The notes under the pieces are model-generated. The model ran no database searches. It was not told the origin of the DNA and saw nothing but the letters and a program-made list of their open reading frames with translations. From Stropharia rugosoannulata (Eukaryota > Basidiomycota > Agaricomycetes > Agaricales > Strophariaceae), in the NCBI GenBank assembly GCA_028532985.1, contig JANCIK010000002.1, positions 496,001 through 560,000 of the forward strand: a DNA stretch of 64,000 bases, given 5' to 3'. The position numbers and the translations under genes are program-made. Shown here piece by piece: positions 1-11,877 of this stretch; the stretch's first letter is position 1, and every line of letters begins with the position of its first letter.

Positions 1-257
1 CAAATATAAGTCAGTGGAGTATATGATGGAGGTCATTTCCCATCATAGAACCACTGGTCGTATACATTCGAGTGATCTTGAGCGCTTGAGCCTGAGCCTA
101 CTTTGGCAGTTGCTGAAAATAGAACAATTAGGCGCCCGTGACATATGCACCTTCAAACCGAAGGATTTTGGAATTGACTTTATCTTTTATCTAGTACCCT
201 GAATCAAAAGGTCTTAGAATTATAATCTTTGTCATGTGCACTCGTATCTTAATAGAT

Positions 258-1148
258 TTACAAAGATTTGATTACTCCAGGCCAAAACGCATCTCCGCCC
301 TTGTTTGTTTCGAAGAACGGCCCGTCGTGCGCCAAGATGACCCGGACACGCGGCATATCAACCAGCTCCCGTACACGGGAAATATGTTCCTCTGCGGAGT
401 GTTTGTCGGCGTGCATGCAGAAGCTCTCGCCGTATGGCATGCCCGTCTTTATTTGAGATAATCCTTGTAGAATACGCCAGTGATGTGCACTGTCTCCCGC
501 TAGATAAATCCATGCACCGTCTGCTGATGTTCTCGCGAGCACATTAATGTGACCGGGAATATGACCAGGGCTATCCACGATGTAGAGGCTTCCGTCGCCG
601 TAAAAATCAAACGCGCGCGGGAACGGCCCCAACGGCTTCCAGTCGGCCGGCGAAAGATAGCGCGTACGGTTCGTGGGCAGGAGATCAGCTCGGTACTTCG
701 ACTCTGGATTTTGGGGATGTGCGTCGTCGAAGAGATGCCGGGTATCTTCGCCGACAAGGAACGTGCTCTTCTTGAAGGCATGCGGGTCGCCTGTGTGGTC
801 AAAGTGGACGTGGGAGAGGCAGACGTAGTCGATGTCGTCAGTGGTAAGTCCACCCTTGGCAAGCGCTTCCACGGTGCGCGTCGACGCCGGATCGACTTTG
901 AACATGTTCTTGATTACTCGCTGGATTACTGGAGGATACCATTCTGGATCGGGGTGTATTCCAAGATCAAACACCATCTTCTCGGGCCGCTGGGAGTGTT
1001 GGATAAGGAACGCGAGGGCTGGGATGATCTGCCGTTCACCTGGAAGTCCATCGGCCAGGAAAGCGTCAAGAGGTGCATCCATCGTGCCTCCCTCAAGAGC
1101 AGACACATTGCAAAATGACTGATTCAGTGAAGGCGGCGGCAGAGACAT
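258..1148 (-). CDS. Metallo-beta-lactamase-fold hydrolase
   Basis: Single-exon gene of 296 aa beginning at an ATG. It carries the metallo-beta-lactamase signature: SHVHFDH (HxHxDH) near residue 113-119, SPGHIPGH near 193-200, LAGDSAHH near 217-224 and a late LAHD near 273. Together these are the usual dinuclear metal ligands of the fold. No signal peptide or membrane segment is seen, so it is probably cytosolic. The short form with a leading segment ending PGERQ...PALAFLIQHS resembles fungal lactonase-like MBL proteins, but the substrate cannot be read from sequence. An AT-rich TTTTAAAA element lies about 60 bp upstream. The family call is firm; the reaction is open. Confidence 0.9.
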   Translation of the reverse strand: MSLPPPSLNQSFCNVSALEGGTMDAPLDAFLADGLPGERQIIPALAFLIQHSQRPEKMVFDLGIHPDPEWYPPVIQRVIKNMFKVDPASTRTVEALAKGGLTTDDIDYVCLSHVHFDHTGDPHAFKKSTFLVGEDTRHLFDDAHPQNPESKYRADLLPTNRTRYLSPADWKPLGPFPRAFDFYGDGSLYIVDSPGHIPGHINVLARTSADGAWIYLAGDSAHHWRILQGLSQIKTGMPYGESFCMHADKHSAEEHISRVRELVDMPRVRVILAHDGPFFETNKGGDAFWPGVIKSL

Positions 1149-2277
1149 GACTATGTTAAAGAAGGTGAAGTAGGTTGATACAGATTGAGATTAGTATCTG
1201 CCCTCTTTTAAAATCGCAAGTGTGCGCGATGACGCTTATGAGTGGCCGTGTATGGCTCAGTATGACTAAACCTTGACTAACACTACTCTAGTAGATCGTC
1301 ATGCATGAGCGGCATCATACCACCGGCTTGTCACCGGCGATCGTGATTCGTGAACTCTTCCAAAATTATCGTATACGGTTTTGATAAGATGTAAACTTGA
1401 ATACGTGTTTTCCTGAACTTGAGGCTCGCGACATACTTGCTCCTATTTTGAAACTTCAATGCTTACTCAGGCCTCATTACACTACTTAGGGAAATGCGTT
1501 AGAAATGTATCTGCCGAAGTTGTACGACTTGACCCTTGAGATAAATGTTTTGCCTGCAGAGTTGTTAAATTTGATTACCACTCAATCAACACTCAATTAC
1601 TACTTTACACTAGCGCACTGCGGATAGATACATCGATTTGAAGCATCAAGTATATGCGTTCATACAGTAAGGCTGGTAAGGCAGACTCTACTCTATATAT
1701 ATGCTGTCCTACCTATTGTTTACTCTATTTTAAGACTTTTCTGGGCTTTTACCATATGTACTGCTTTCCATCCACCATCAACCGCAAAAGGGGCTCCTAA
1801 ATGAATTGAACATTGACTTCTCACAAAAAGACCCCTGCTATGAGTCTATTTACGGGAACTCGGTTGCAGAGCTTTTGTGCTTTCGTAGCGATGGGAATGC
1901 TTGGGAATGCTAGCTGTAGGCAAGCTTATTGTTCTTTTTGTCTTGCTGTACACGTAAACATTGACCTCGCCCTCGAACATTGACAGTTGTACGCCATCCT
2001 GAGTGCCAGTTAGCGTCTAATAAAGGCCATGGAAAGCATAATCAAGGATTCAATTCGTTATCCTACTCAACTTCCATCGTATCCTGTAGCCGGACAGCGC
2101 TGGCGCTGAGTATCGTTCTACGAACTTGACATCCACCACCTCATCTTTGCTGGCCCAATGAACCGTTGTAAAACTACGAGCCCGGCGCAGGTATGTCTTT
2201 TTTCAAGCGCAGTATGGATGGTATGGATTTATTTCAAATTCATCGTTTAGTACAATAGCCACCCGAGAGGTGGCCGC
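1149..2277. other. Intergenic region, no gene seen
   Basis: No long reading frame, tRNA or clear repeat is visible. It is AT-rich and has stops in all frames. It probably holds the upstream regions of the two divergently placed flanking genes. Confidence 0.5.
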
Positions 2278-3399
2278 ATGCATACGCAATGGCCAGTTAC
2301 AAGGTCCAATCCCCACCCGGCACCTCGGTTGCACGTACCTATCCGTGCACATGCACATGCAACAGCTTCGTCCCTCCAGGAAAGGACGGACCAGTTGACC
2401 GCGTACAAGATGATCGACGCGCACATGCAGAGTTCCCTTTTGCCCCAACAGCATGGTACAAACCATAGTAACAGTGCACCTTCAGCGGCGCGACTCGCGA
2501 GTACCCTGGCCTCCCAACGAAACGTGGATAAGAACGTGGACAGCGCCTTCCACGTGTACGGCGACCGAGTGAAGACAGACCTACGACACTTCAGCCAGGT
2601 CTGTATAGAACTGGTCCGTCAGGAACAGTTGGAGAAGGAGAAGTGGAGAAGCTTCTGCGCTATGGCGGTTAAGCAGCGCGACGATGCGCGTGCCAGGCTG
2701 GACTGTCTGGCAAGTAACTCCCCCCCGGCGTTGCCGCAAAATGCACTCAAAAGAGAGCGGGAGGCGCCCAGGGAGGACCACGTAGATGCGCCTCAAGCCT
2801 CGCGATCTTCATCGCCACAGTCTGCGTCATACTCTGGATATAGCAGCACCCCGCCTCCATATTCAGCTGAGTCGAACGATCCGCACACCCCTATCAGGAC
2901 TCGTTCTGCGCCTCCTTTCGGTGTACCGCCAGCTATAAATGGAGCGGATGGCCCGCCTCCCAAGAGGAGGCGCTCCTATGATTTCTCCGGCGCTCCTAGT
3001 TCGTCCAGTGGGACACCAACCTCAAGCGCTCTTCCACGTCATATCATTCCATCTGCAGCATGCCGGAACCCTACTAGTGCCCCGGCTCTGCCCAGTGACT
3101 TTCCTCATGTGGACTTGATGTATGCGAAGGAGAATGGGTCCCTTGTCTGCCGTGCCTGCACGTAAGTTCGCACTGCGACTTCAGTGGATACAGAGCTTGA
3201 CTTCTGCTTTTACAGGTTTGCGCCAATGAAGGTACATTCTGCCAATACAACTCAGGTGAAACCAAAAGCCTTCCCTTTGAGTGCTTCTTGGGACGAATTG
3301 CGGGCTCACTGCCGTGCCCATCCCGACGAGTGCATGGAAATTGCTCGCCTCCACCCTGCAGAAATATTCGAGTTGCGCCGGCGGTTGAACTTTACCTAA
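2278..3399 (+). CDS. Coiled-coil/Ser-Pro-rich protein with C-terminal Cys/His motif
   Basis: Two exons, 2278..3161 and 3216..3399, joined by a 54-nt GT-AG intron that restores the codon ACG. The start is either the ATG at 2278 or the in-frame ATG at 2410; the latter begins the better-looking protein. Around residues 95-145 lies a charged helical stretch (RQEQLEKEKW...QRDDARARLDC). A long Ser/Pro/Arg linker with a PPKRRRS nuclear-signal-like motif follows. The C-terminus holds VCRAC, then HCRAHPDEC and ELRRRL, spaced like a zinc-binding module; the splice join lies just after VCRAC. A nuclear role is inferred from these features only. Family not recognised by name. Confidence 0.7.
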
Positions 3400-3865
3400 C
3401 GATTTCATCGTTTTGCTCCGTTATCCCTCATATCTGAAGTTATTTGCATTGCACTGCTATCATCATCATATTTGTACAATATTCTGCATTTTTTCGTTTA
3501 CTCTTGACCTTGCATTATTTTGATACCCCTGTACTAACCCATTACTAACTGATACGAACCCGACTTTCTAACTCCTGCAAAACCACGAATTCGTGAGTTA
3601 TCACCCATGCTTTAACAATTATTATGTATACCACTATGTATGCCAATTATGCACAATATGATTTCAATTTCAATTCACATTTCTTTTTCGCTGGAAGTAG
3701 GTGCGCTGCGGATGGTAATTAACTACTTGCTGTATATGGTACAAGCGATGTATCAGTATATACATAGTAAGTTACAGATAACTAGATTAATCGGTAAGAT
3801 GAGCATGGAAATATGGCGAGGGATGGATGGTGTAGAGTCTATTGACCATCAACGCAACTATACTT
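3400..3865. other. Convergent intergenic region
   Basis: AT-rich spacer between the ends of two convergent genes. It probably contains both 3' untranslated regions. No further gene is seen. Confidence 0.5.
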
Positions 3866-5740
3866 TTATTCACTCTCGCTAGGCATCATCTCCCCCTCCG
3901 CCGTGCGGATGGCTTCCTCCATCATGCGCACAGCATAGTTCGAATCTCTTTTCGCGTTGTTCATTATCTCCGCAAATATCGCCCGTCGCAGTAACCGCTC
4001 CAGAGGTACGACATCATAATCGACGTCGGGTTCCCCAGCCAACTGGGGGTTAACCATCTCCATTGTTTGCATTGACGGTATCTTGTATTGAAGGGGTCCA
4101 CATCGAGAGACTAGTTCCTCCATTGTCACCCCGCAATAAGGCTCCAAGTCTAGGCCCATGGATGGCTCACGCATGGGTCGCCGATGCGCGGCATGCATGC
4201 TTGCCATCGCCTCTGCCCCTGTTGGTGCATACAGCGGGTCCTCGACCGCGAACGAAATCCTGCACACCTGTTGCAGAATGCGCGTGACGAGATCTTCAGA
4301 GAATGCGACGCTACCAGACGTGGCACCGAGGAAATAATCCGCCCATTTAGTCTCCTTTATACGCATCCGTCGCTTGGAGGTAAGATCACCATACATGCGG
4401 CGTATAAGGGGCTGGATGACGGTATAGAATGAGGCAGGATCGAGTCGGGCGGCGGGGGAGAGGGCAAACATGCGCAAAATGACCAGCGCGGCAGCATAAT
4501 CGCGCTTGCGGACAGACGCAGCGAGAGCTGTATTGAGCAGTGCGGTGTCTGGGACAATGATGGGGGAAGCACCTGCGGAGGGAAGTGAGCCCAGGTACAT
4601 ATTACGAAACAGGCGCCTGAACGATAAAGGCTGAAATTTGGCGGGTAGCCGAGTAGATTCGAAAGTTAAGTGCATCTCGAAGAGCGCACTGTATACATAG
4701 GCGTCCATTACGAGTACGGATCTTGTGATGTTGTACAGCTCAAGCACCGACTTGTATTTCTTTTGCCGAACAGCCCAAGAAAGAAGCAGGGAGACCGGTA
4801 TTTGTAGGTCGACGCCATGTTGCTCGACTGCGCGTACAATACGATCAACAAGATCGGAGTTCCATTCGTACATGTCTCGAAAAGCAACGAGTATGGAAGT
4901 GAAGGTCAGGGATATCGACTTGTGGCTGACGTCGTCATTTAACGAAGGAAGGTTTTCGAGCATCTTCAATGCCTCTTCAACGTCCCCGTTACGTATGAGA
5001 GCTTCCGCAAAGTAAGGGATAAGTTGGATTTTTGGAACATAATCAGGTCCTCGTCCTTCTCTGAACTTATTGACAAGCACAGCAACAAGATATCGATCCA
5101 CTTCGAGCCCCTTGAGTACCTTGAGAAGATCCTGAAGCTTTTTTTCTGTGAAACTGGGCTCCTCGACGATTACGCAGAGATGGGCTAACATCTCTTCCAT
5201 GGTGATGTCGTCTGGAAGTGTTTTCGCTAGCGCAAAGGCCATCATCTTGGCCTGGGTTGCATCTTTTGCGAGAAAGCCTTGCTTCAGATAGTTGTTTAGG
5301 ATGTTCGCAGCATCTTGGAAGCGCTTGTGGCGAATGAGCATGTTAAATGCAATCTCCCAAGCCCTTGGATTTCGTTCAGGGAGCTTCCGGATTGTCTTGT
5401 AGACGGACTTGAGGCTGTAGTCGGGATACAGGGCAAATTTTGCCTCGAGTTGCGCCTGGAACTCTTCTAAATTGTCGGGGCCTGACGAAGAAAGGCAGGA
5501 CTGGACGGGCGCGTGCGAGGCTGCTTGTCCATGCGGTGCTGCTAACGATTCATTTTCCTTCGTCGACACAGAATTTTGAGCTTCCAGTAAGTCGATATTA
5601 CGGTTGGAAGGAACGTAGATAGGTTGAAGAGGAATGGAGGTAAGTCTTGAGTGAGTTCCACGAAACTCCCGCTTTCCCAATACCGTCCGCAAGTTAAGAG
5701 CTAATGTTCGGTTTGCTGCATTATTTGATAGTCTGATCAT
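3866..5740 (-). CDS. Mitochondrial helical-repeat (PPR-like) protein
   Basis: Uninterrupted frame of 624 aa from the ATG at 5740. The frame stays open further upstream but with no ATG. The N-terminus (MIRLSNNAANRTLALNLRTV...RE) is rich in Arg/Leu/Asn and poor in acidic residues, as in a mitochondrial presequence. The body is built of about 35-residue amphipathic helix pairs, for example AFNMLIRHKRFQDAANILNN and YFAEALIRNGDVEEALKMLE. This matches degenerate pentatricopeptide-type repeats of fungal mitochondrial RNA-processing or translation factors. An N-terminal 'TLPDDITMEEML' helix region and an acidic C-terminus follow. No catalytic motif is seen. The RNA-binding role is an inference from fold and targeting. 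Confidence 0.7.
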   Translation of the reverse strand: MIRLSNNAANRTLALNLRTVLGKREFRGTHSRLTSIPLQPIYVPSNRNIDLLEAQNSVSTKENESLAAPHGQAASHAPVQSCLSSSGPDNLEEFQAQLEAKFALYPDYSLKSVYKTIRKLPERNPRAWEIAFNMLIRHKRFQDAANILNNYLKQGFLAKDATQAKMMAFALAKTLPDDITMEEMLAHLCVIVEEPSFTEKKLQDLLKVLKGLEVDRYLVAVLVNKFREGRGPDYVPKIQLIPYFAEALIRNGDVEEALKMLENLPSLNDDVSHKSISLTFTSILVAFRDMYEWNSDLVDRIVRAVEQHGVDLQIPVSLLLSWAVRQKKYKSVLELYNITRSVLVMDAYVYSALFEMHLTFESTRLPAKFQPLSFRRLFRNMYLGSLPSAGASPIIVPDTALLNTALAASVRKRDYAAALVILRMFALSPAARLDPASFYTVIQPLIRRMYGDLTSKRRMRIKETKWADYFLGATSGSVAFSEDLVTRILQQVCRISFAVEDPLYAPTGAEAMASMHAAHRRPMREPSMGLDLEPYCGVTMEELVSRCGPLQYKIPSMQTMEMVNPQLAGEPDVDYDVVPLERLLRRAIFAEIMNNAKRDSNYAVRMMEEAIRTAEGEMMPSESE

Positions 5741-6029
5741 GCCAGTCGAACTGAAGCATGATCCAAAATGTGGTGGAAGTAGGCGAAAGCAGTAAAAAAA
5801 GTCGAAATTTTTGTAGAAGAAATTCAGTTGCACACAGCGCGTTTCACAGCCACTTTAATTACTTAAAGTGAACATACATTATGTAAGCTGACAGACTTCA
5901 TTTGGACTTCCTACTGAGTAACCTGCGTAAATTTGGCGTAAATGTATACCATTTGTGCTAACAGCCAACAATGATTAATGAATACGTGCCGTGCTCTCCA
6001 CAGAAGTATGTACACCAGTAAGCAATGAT

Positions 6030-8597
6030 TCAGCGGAAGTAAGATGATACAACTTGAAAACCAAATTGTTTTGCTCTTTCCGCAGTAAGGAAGAACACAC
6101 TGCCGTCCTCCGATACATTAGGTCCAGTGTAAGGAAGATTTATCCTTGTTGGACCATAGTCATTCCAATAAAAGTTCATGGCGCCGCCCATTGACGACGT
6201 GAGGGGCTTTATATCAGTGAATTTTTTGATAATAGCCGTATCACTGTTATTAAATACGTCGGGGAGCACAGGAATTCCGAGACTGTCGCCCACTGAGAGC
6301 TGAAATAGATCATGTTCTTGGTCGACGTAGGAGGACAGTATAGCAAGAAATATAAAAGGCGGGGCCTCCACATTAGAAAATGATGTTGCTCGCGCCTTTA
6401 GGGCGATCTCGAGTCCGGCAATCCAATTAGTTGAATAGCTACTGTTATCCAACGCGAGATAATCAAGGTATAGTCCTCCTGTGTCAATGGAGAACCCAAC
6501 TGACCCCCAAGATATGTGTTCCTTAACGGATTCGGGCGGAATAGCATGCTCATATAAGTCTTTCCTGAAAAGCGGAACAGCAAGCAGAGTAGCATGAACT
6601 CCCAAATGGGAAAGTACTAGGGGATCTTGCGGACTGATGACATTTTGAATGGATCTGGGGTGATTGATGTAGTCGGAAATATTTTCTGGCAAGAGAGTGA
6701 GGTAGTTTCTGTGGTTGAACAAATCGAGGAATTGATGTCGAGAAATCATGATCTGCTGAATCATCCTCCTCAAAGCGCTGTCCGACCCTTCACCATAAGC
6801 AATCGGAATTCCGACTCCAAGAAGACCCATCAAGGAGTAGACTTTGTCCTCACCACGGGTGACGTTGCGGCGTGCAGCCAACTCCATGATTCGGCAGATC
6901 GGTACGTAGCCGGAATAATTGGTGTAAAATTGAACGAGTTCCTTTTGTGTAATCGTTGTCGCCAAGAAAACCTGGTACTGTACTTTCAGCGGCATGACGG
7001 TCAGTCTTCGGGCTGAAGATGGATCCGCCCTGAACGCAGGATCATCCAGTGGGTAAGCTGTATCGGCAGCTACTAGCACTTGAGGTTTCCAGTCTCGGTT
7101 GTAGAAGATGATCTGTTGGTTGGCCAAAAGCTCCTGCAGCGTCCACCCCCGAGTGAACCAAGAGTCTCGAGACATCTGTGCAAAGTCCTCTGTGTCCGCC
7201 AGGTATGCGATACAAACGTGTGCCGATTTATACCACTTATACATCGAGCGGATAGATTCATCTAGCTCGGTGCTGCTGTCCTTGTTGATGCATGCGGTAT
7301 CCATCCAACCAAACAGAACACCATGCTCGCATGCCGCTATCTTGCAGAACTTCTCAATCTTGGAATAACCGCGAGAGTTCTTTGGAAGCATACGGGTTGA
7401 CCACTGGTGGAATAGGACGTCTCCGGGTGTTTCCCGAATCCAGGTGTGCGACAGAATTGCATACTTAGAAAAGTCTTGCACAAGAGATTCCGGATAGTTA
7501 AGCTCACTCGGTGTGAGTCCCTGGCCGCCTGGATATGCGTCTTGAATACGCGATAGGATGACACTGGCCATCAAACTGCGTTCAATTAGATAGCAGTTCG
7601 TCCCATTCGAATCGAACGCAATCATGCGGATTGGCATTGTGTTGAAAACGTGATAATTGACCGTCTCCACGATTTTCTCGGGAAGTACTAAAGGCAACTG
7701 CGTTGGTTGTAGGTTAAATCAAATGAGACAGAGGAGACCCACTGTATGGATTCAAACAAGCCTCTGATCTGCTGGACAGAGGACGAAGTTGATCCACCTC
7801 GTTCGAATCTGAGATTTCGTCGTCTAAAACGTGATCACAATTATTCAATTATCCGCATGTTGAAGCATGAGCTTACACTGCTCCATTATCCCTTGCCCTT
7901 CAGCGTCTGAATAAGCTATATCTGAGCATTTATTGAGCGATGTGTATGTCAGGAGATACCGATCCTTTGAGCACACCTTGTTGTTCCCTGTAATCACCGG
8001 ACTTCCGAGAGTTAACCAATAGCCTGACGAAAGAACCCAATGTCTTTAGCAGTTCTTGTCCCTCAACGGATTCGCACAGCTGATCGGCGTCTGCGCCTGT
8101 GTACCCATATGTCAGCCAGAGTATGTATACGGTAGTATATAGCAGACCGATGTCAACTGCAATATCGGGAGGATCTGTGATGGAAAATTGAGCAAATGCC
8201 TGACAATAAGATTGTGGAGAGTGAGCCTACCTGATCTCGGTGGCGCGATAGCAGTGATCATAGGTCCAATAAATTTGACGAGAGACGCGAGTAGAGCTGA
8301 GCCATAAAGGTTTCCATCCGCTGGTTGTTCGAACATCAGCATTCTGCCTGATTCCGCTAGGAGAACTTCCTCTTACACATTGCACTTGCATTAGAGGGAC
8401 TGGGGGGTGGGTCGAGTTGGCCATAATCCAACGTACCCGACTGCACAGAGTCTGAAGAGACCATTGAAATGCAGGAGAGATTCAAAGATAATCGGGTTTC
8501 GAGAGTGCAAAATTGACTCCGCCGCGAGGTGGAAGAACGTAAGTGCAATGGAAATGGTAAACCATGAGGCCAGCTGCCACCGGTTTGAATGGTTCAT
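6030..8597 (-). CDS. Transmembrane HET-domain protein, copy 1
   Basis: Six exons on the minus strand: 8597..8437, 8343..8231, 8174..7977, 7921..7877, 7823..7743 and 7687..6030. Every join keeps frame, giving 751 aa. Exon 1 opens MNHSNRWQLASWFTISIALTFFHL, a hydrophobic segment. Further hydrophobic stretches lie in exon 2 (ALLASLVKFIGPMITAIA) and exon 3 (DIGLLYTTVYILWLTYGY). The last exon carries a HET domain: MPIRMIAFD, YAILSHTWI, GWMDTACINKDSSTELDESI, MYKWYKSAHVCIAYL and SWFTRGWTLQELLA. HET domains act in allorecognition and cell death. The gene is followed by a paralog in the same orientation with matching exon structure. The start is the best-supported ATG, though an earlier exon is possible. 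Confidence 0.82.
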
Positions 8598-8976
8598 CTC
8601 GCAAGTGCCATCGTTTGAATCATGTTCCCATTTTCTTATATCGACTACACTTGAGGTCAATTTAGACACTTAGAAAGTTAATATCATTCTGAACACGAGA
8701 TAAAGAAACTAGTTGCGAAGACGGTTGCATTGGAATACATTGGCGTTAGTAGAGAGGTTTGCAGAGAGTCAAGTCAAGTTGCGCCGGTGCCATCCGCCGC
8801 AATTAATGATTCCGGCATCAAACCGAGAGGCCTGCCGCTTTTTATCACCAACAATAACCAATCAATTTTTACCGTGTCTCCTTGAATCAAGTTGAATTAA
8901 CGCCAAATCACTATACCTCAAGGCCTCAACCCCGTATCATCAATTCCATGTCTACTCTGAAATGACTGTGAGCTGT
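8598..8976. other. Spacer between the two HET genes
   Basis: About 0.4 kb holding the upstream region of the first HET gene and the 3' end of the second. No coding sequence is supported. Confidence 0.5.
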
Positions 8977-11369
8977 TTACATGAAATAATGTGTTAACAC
9001 TTTTAGTCCTAATCTTTCAGCTTGTTCTTTAGAGAATTGCAATATGTCTTTGTCTCCTCCACTAGGTACTGAGTACGGTAGTGAAACAGCCATTGGGCCC
9101 AGTAGTTCTTCGCCAGCATAGAGATCGACCAGTTGACGCGCACCAACCGCTCTATCTGGCATCATGGGAACGCACAATGCGTTGGAAGGCAGTAGGGAGA
9201 TGCTTATAAGATCGTCGTTTTCGTAGTTCGCGCATGAGCTCAGTATTGCCAGGAAGATTACGGTGGGCTGCCACGAGTCTCGGGCATCATCCAAAGTTAC
9301 GAGGTCCGTTATCCAGTCAGCAGAATCGGCGCTGTCGTCTAGGATAATATAGCCATGCTGGTGGTCGGTGTCTTTTTGGTTCCTGGTTAGAGTGAAAGTA
9401 GATGTCTTGGATCCTGGTGGAATATGGGATAAATAGACGTCGCTCCTGAAGGCCGGTACTGAAAGAACTCTTAGACGGACCCCCATATGAGTTAAGACTA
9501 CTGGCTTTGATGGCCCAACTTTATCCAATAGACTGGAATGCCTGCTATCAAAAACAGAAGAACGCTTGATGTAGTCGGAAAGGTTCCACGGCATTATGCT
9601 ATATTGATTGCTATGATTGAAGATATCCATAAAGCGCCAGTTTGAGAGCATTATCTCTCGAATTACTCGATTTAGAGCGCTTCTAGAACCTTCACCGTAT
9701 GCAACAGGTATTCCAACATCGAGCAGGCCCAAAAGAGAATAGATCTTGTCTTCTTCGCGGGTTACGAGACGAGGAGCCGCCAGCTGCATGATTCGAGATA
9801 GTGGGATAGTATGTGAGCTTTGATGGAATCTGTAGAGCTCATATCTTGTTATAGATGTTGCCTGAAAGATTTGATATTGTATTTGAAGTGGTATTCCCTT
9901 GATGAGTGAATTGGCATCCATTCCATGTACGTTAGCCCGAAAATCTTGATTGAATTCGGGGTTGGCAAGTGCTTCTTGAGCGGTCAAGTGTTGGGGGGTA
10001 AGAGCTTGCCAGAGATGGTTGTAGAAATGTATTGTTTGAGGAGCCAATAGCTCTTGGAGCGTCCAGCCCCTGGAGAACCATGGGTCGAATTGCATATGTT
10101 CTATGGCGGAAGTTTCCGCTAAATACGCTATGCAGACGTGAGACGTTCTGTACCATTTGTACATTGACCGGATGGACTCATCCAGCTCAGCGCTGCTTTC
10201 CTTGTTTATACACACCGTATCCGCCCATCCAAATAACACCTTGTGCCCGCTAGCAGCAGTTGCACAGAAATTCAAGATTTTGGAGTACCCGGCCGAGTAC
10301 GCTGGAAGGTGGCGAGAATCCCAGTGCTGAAAGAGAACATCACCAGGTGTGCATCGCATCCAGACATGTGACAAGGTCGCGTACTTTGTGTAATCTTCTA
10401 CAAGTTGGACCTCATTTTCAACTGCTTTGTACCCATCTGGAAACGCATCCTGAATACGTGTTAGAACCAGGTTGGCAATAACGCCCCGTTCAAGAAGTTG
10501 AGGTTTCTGTCCCTCAGCGTCAAAGGCTAGAATGCGGATAGGCATGTCGTTGAAAACCCTCTTGTATACCTCGCCTTTGATGATCGAAGGAACTTCTCGT
10601 CTATAAATTACTAGTCAATGTCACATATGAGATGTTGATGAGATGAGTATTTAACCGTACAAGCCATATGGGCTACTCACCCGAGGCAGGTATGGACTCA
10701 GTCTTACTACTGGATGCAATTTCTGCCTCCGCTTGATCTAAAGACTCATCGTCTGTTGTTTCGTATGCTACATAAAGACTCCAAGTTAACAACTTGCAGA
10801 TGGCTGCTCCAAATGTTTACTTTTTGATTTTTCTTCTGCAATAATCGGTACAACAGTGTTTCTATCTGGAACAGAGTAAGGGATTGAGTGAGAAATATGT
10901 CGATTAGTACCGTGCTCTACCTTGGCCATCTGAATGATTATTGTTATGTTGAGTAACAAGCTCCACAACGAAATTTTCCAGCGAATTGAGAAGCTCTCGT
11001 CCAGCGTGCGAGCTAGACATTGACGCAGTGATGACCCCGTAGTTGACAATATCAGGAACAGCATTATTGGAATCTACGATTTAGCGGTCAGCGTATGCGG
11101 CATTGTAGCTTTGTTTTTGGTGCTGCACTTGCCCGAGAGAGGTATAGCAGCTACGAGGGGAAGGATGAAGGCTACAAGACCTGTTAACAGGGATTCTCCC
11201 TGTTGGCTAATCGCGTCTATAGTATTTGGAATGGTAACTGTGTTAGTCCGACCTAGACAAGACCTAGGATATGATCCTTATAAGATTTAATTCGAAGTAC
11301 CTGCTGCACTTGCCGTGTCTGAAGCTCCACAGATTTCTTTGTGCAAAAGAAGATCAGCCAATATCACTG
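8977..11369 (-). CDS. Transmembrane HET-domain protein, copy 2 (5' end unresolved)
   Basis: Paralog of the gene at 6030-8597. Recognised exons on the minus strand are 11369..11301, 11216..11133, 11073..10921, 10865..10821, 10767..10681 and 10610..8977, all in frame. The intron 11132..11074 has a GC donor (G|GCAAGT) and an AG acceptor. Upstream exons encode LLTGLVAFILPLVAAIPLS, a hydrophobic segment, and the GRELLNSLENFVVELV block that matches GQELLKTLGSFVRLLV in copy 1. The last exon holds the HET domain (YATLSHVWMRCTPGDVLFQHW, GWADTVCINKESSAELDESI, WFSRGWTLQELLAP). The first coding exon with its ATG could not be placed; it must lie upstream of 11369. Role as for copy 1: presumed membrane-linked non-self recognition. 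Confidence 0.8.
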
Positions 11370-11877
11370 CTGTCAAATTTCATGGGAGATATCTGGTACC
11401 AGGTAGACGAGACCGAACTGGTTTCAGGTCCATTCCTGCCAGATTCTTGTCGGCTTTGAGTGTACTATTTCACGAAATCTAGGATGGGTGACGAGAGTCC
11501 TTTGTATAGCTTTATGCACTGAGGCCGAGGTTCTCATCGACGCCCTTCAAGTTGTTAGTCGTTTTGGTGTCAAACACGTTCAAACCCGTGCACGCCAAGC
11601 CTTGATGGACCTGCATTGCACAAGGCTTGCATCACGGCGCCAAACTACATAGCTCTCCAGACAATCCCGGATAAAACACATAAACATGTACTACATATGT
11701 AATAAAAGGAAGATTCTTCTGGTTAATTGAGTTTATTAGCATGGATAAGCTGTCCAGTAAACTCAACAAGATCAAGCAAGCAAATGCAAATGTCCTTACG
11801 TAAACAGAGGAAGACTCGGTTACGCTCCATCTCCACATTTATGAACGAATTTTTACTTTGCCTACATATGTGGCCCT
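11370..11877. other. Upstream region of HET copy 2
   Basis: Probably holds the missing first exon and promoter of the second HET gene. No ATG-initiated exon with a usable donor could be fitted to the exon starting at 11369, since the nearest option would need a 30-nt intron. Confidence 0.4.

Noticed and set aside
14..202. 62-aa frame at the left edge
   Set aside because: No motif, splice structure or composition to support coding; may be a fragment of a gene outside the window but nothing shows it.
549..1118. 189-aa plus-strand frame over the metallo-beta-lactamase gene
   Set aside because: Antisense to a gene with complete catalytic motifs; no motif of its own.
7688..7742. Apparent frame break between HET copy 1 exons
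   Set aside because: Using the CTTTAG acceptor at 7688 instead of the CAG at 7698 restores frame and the whole CDS length is divisible by three.
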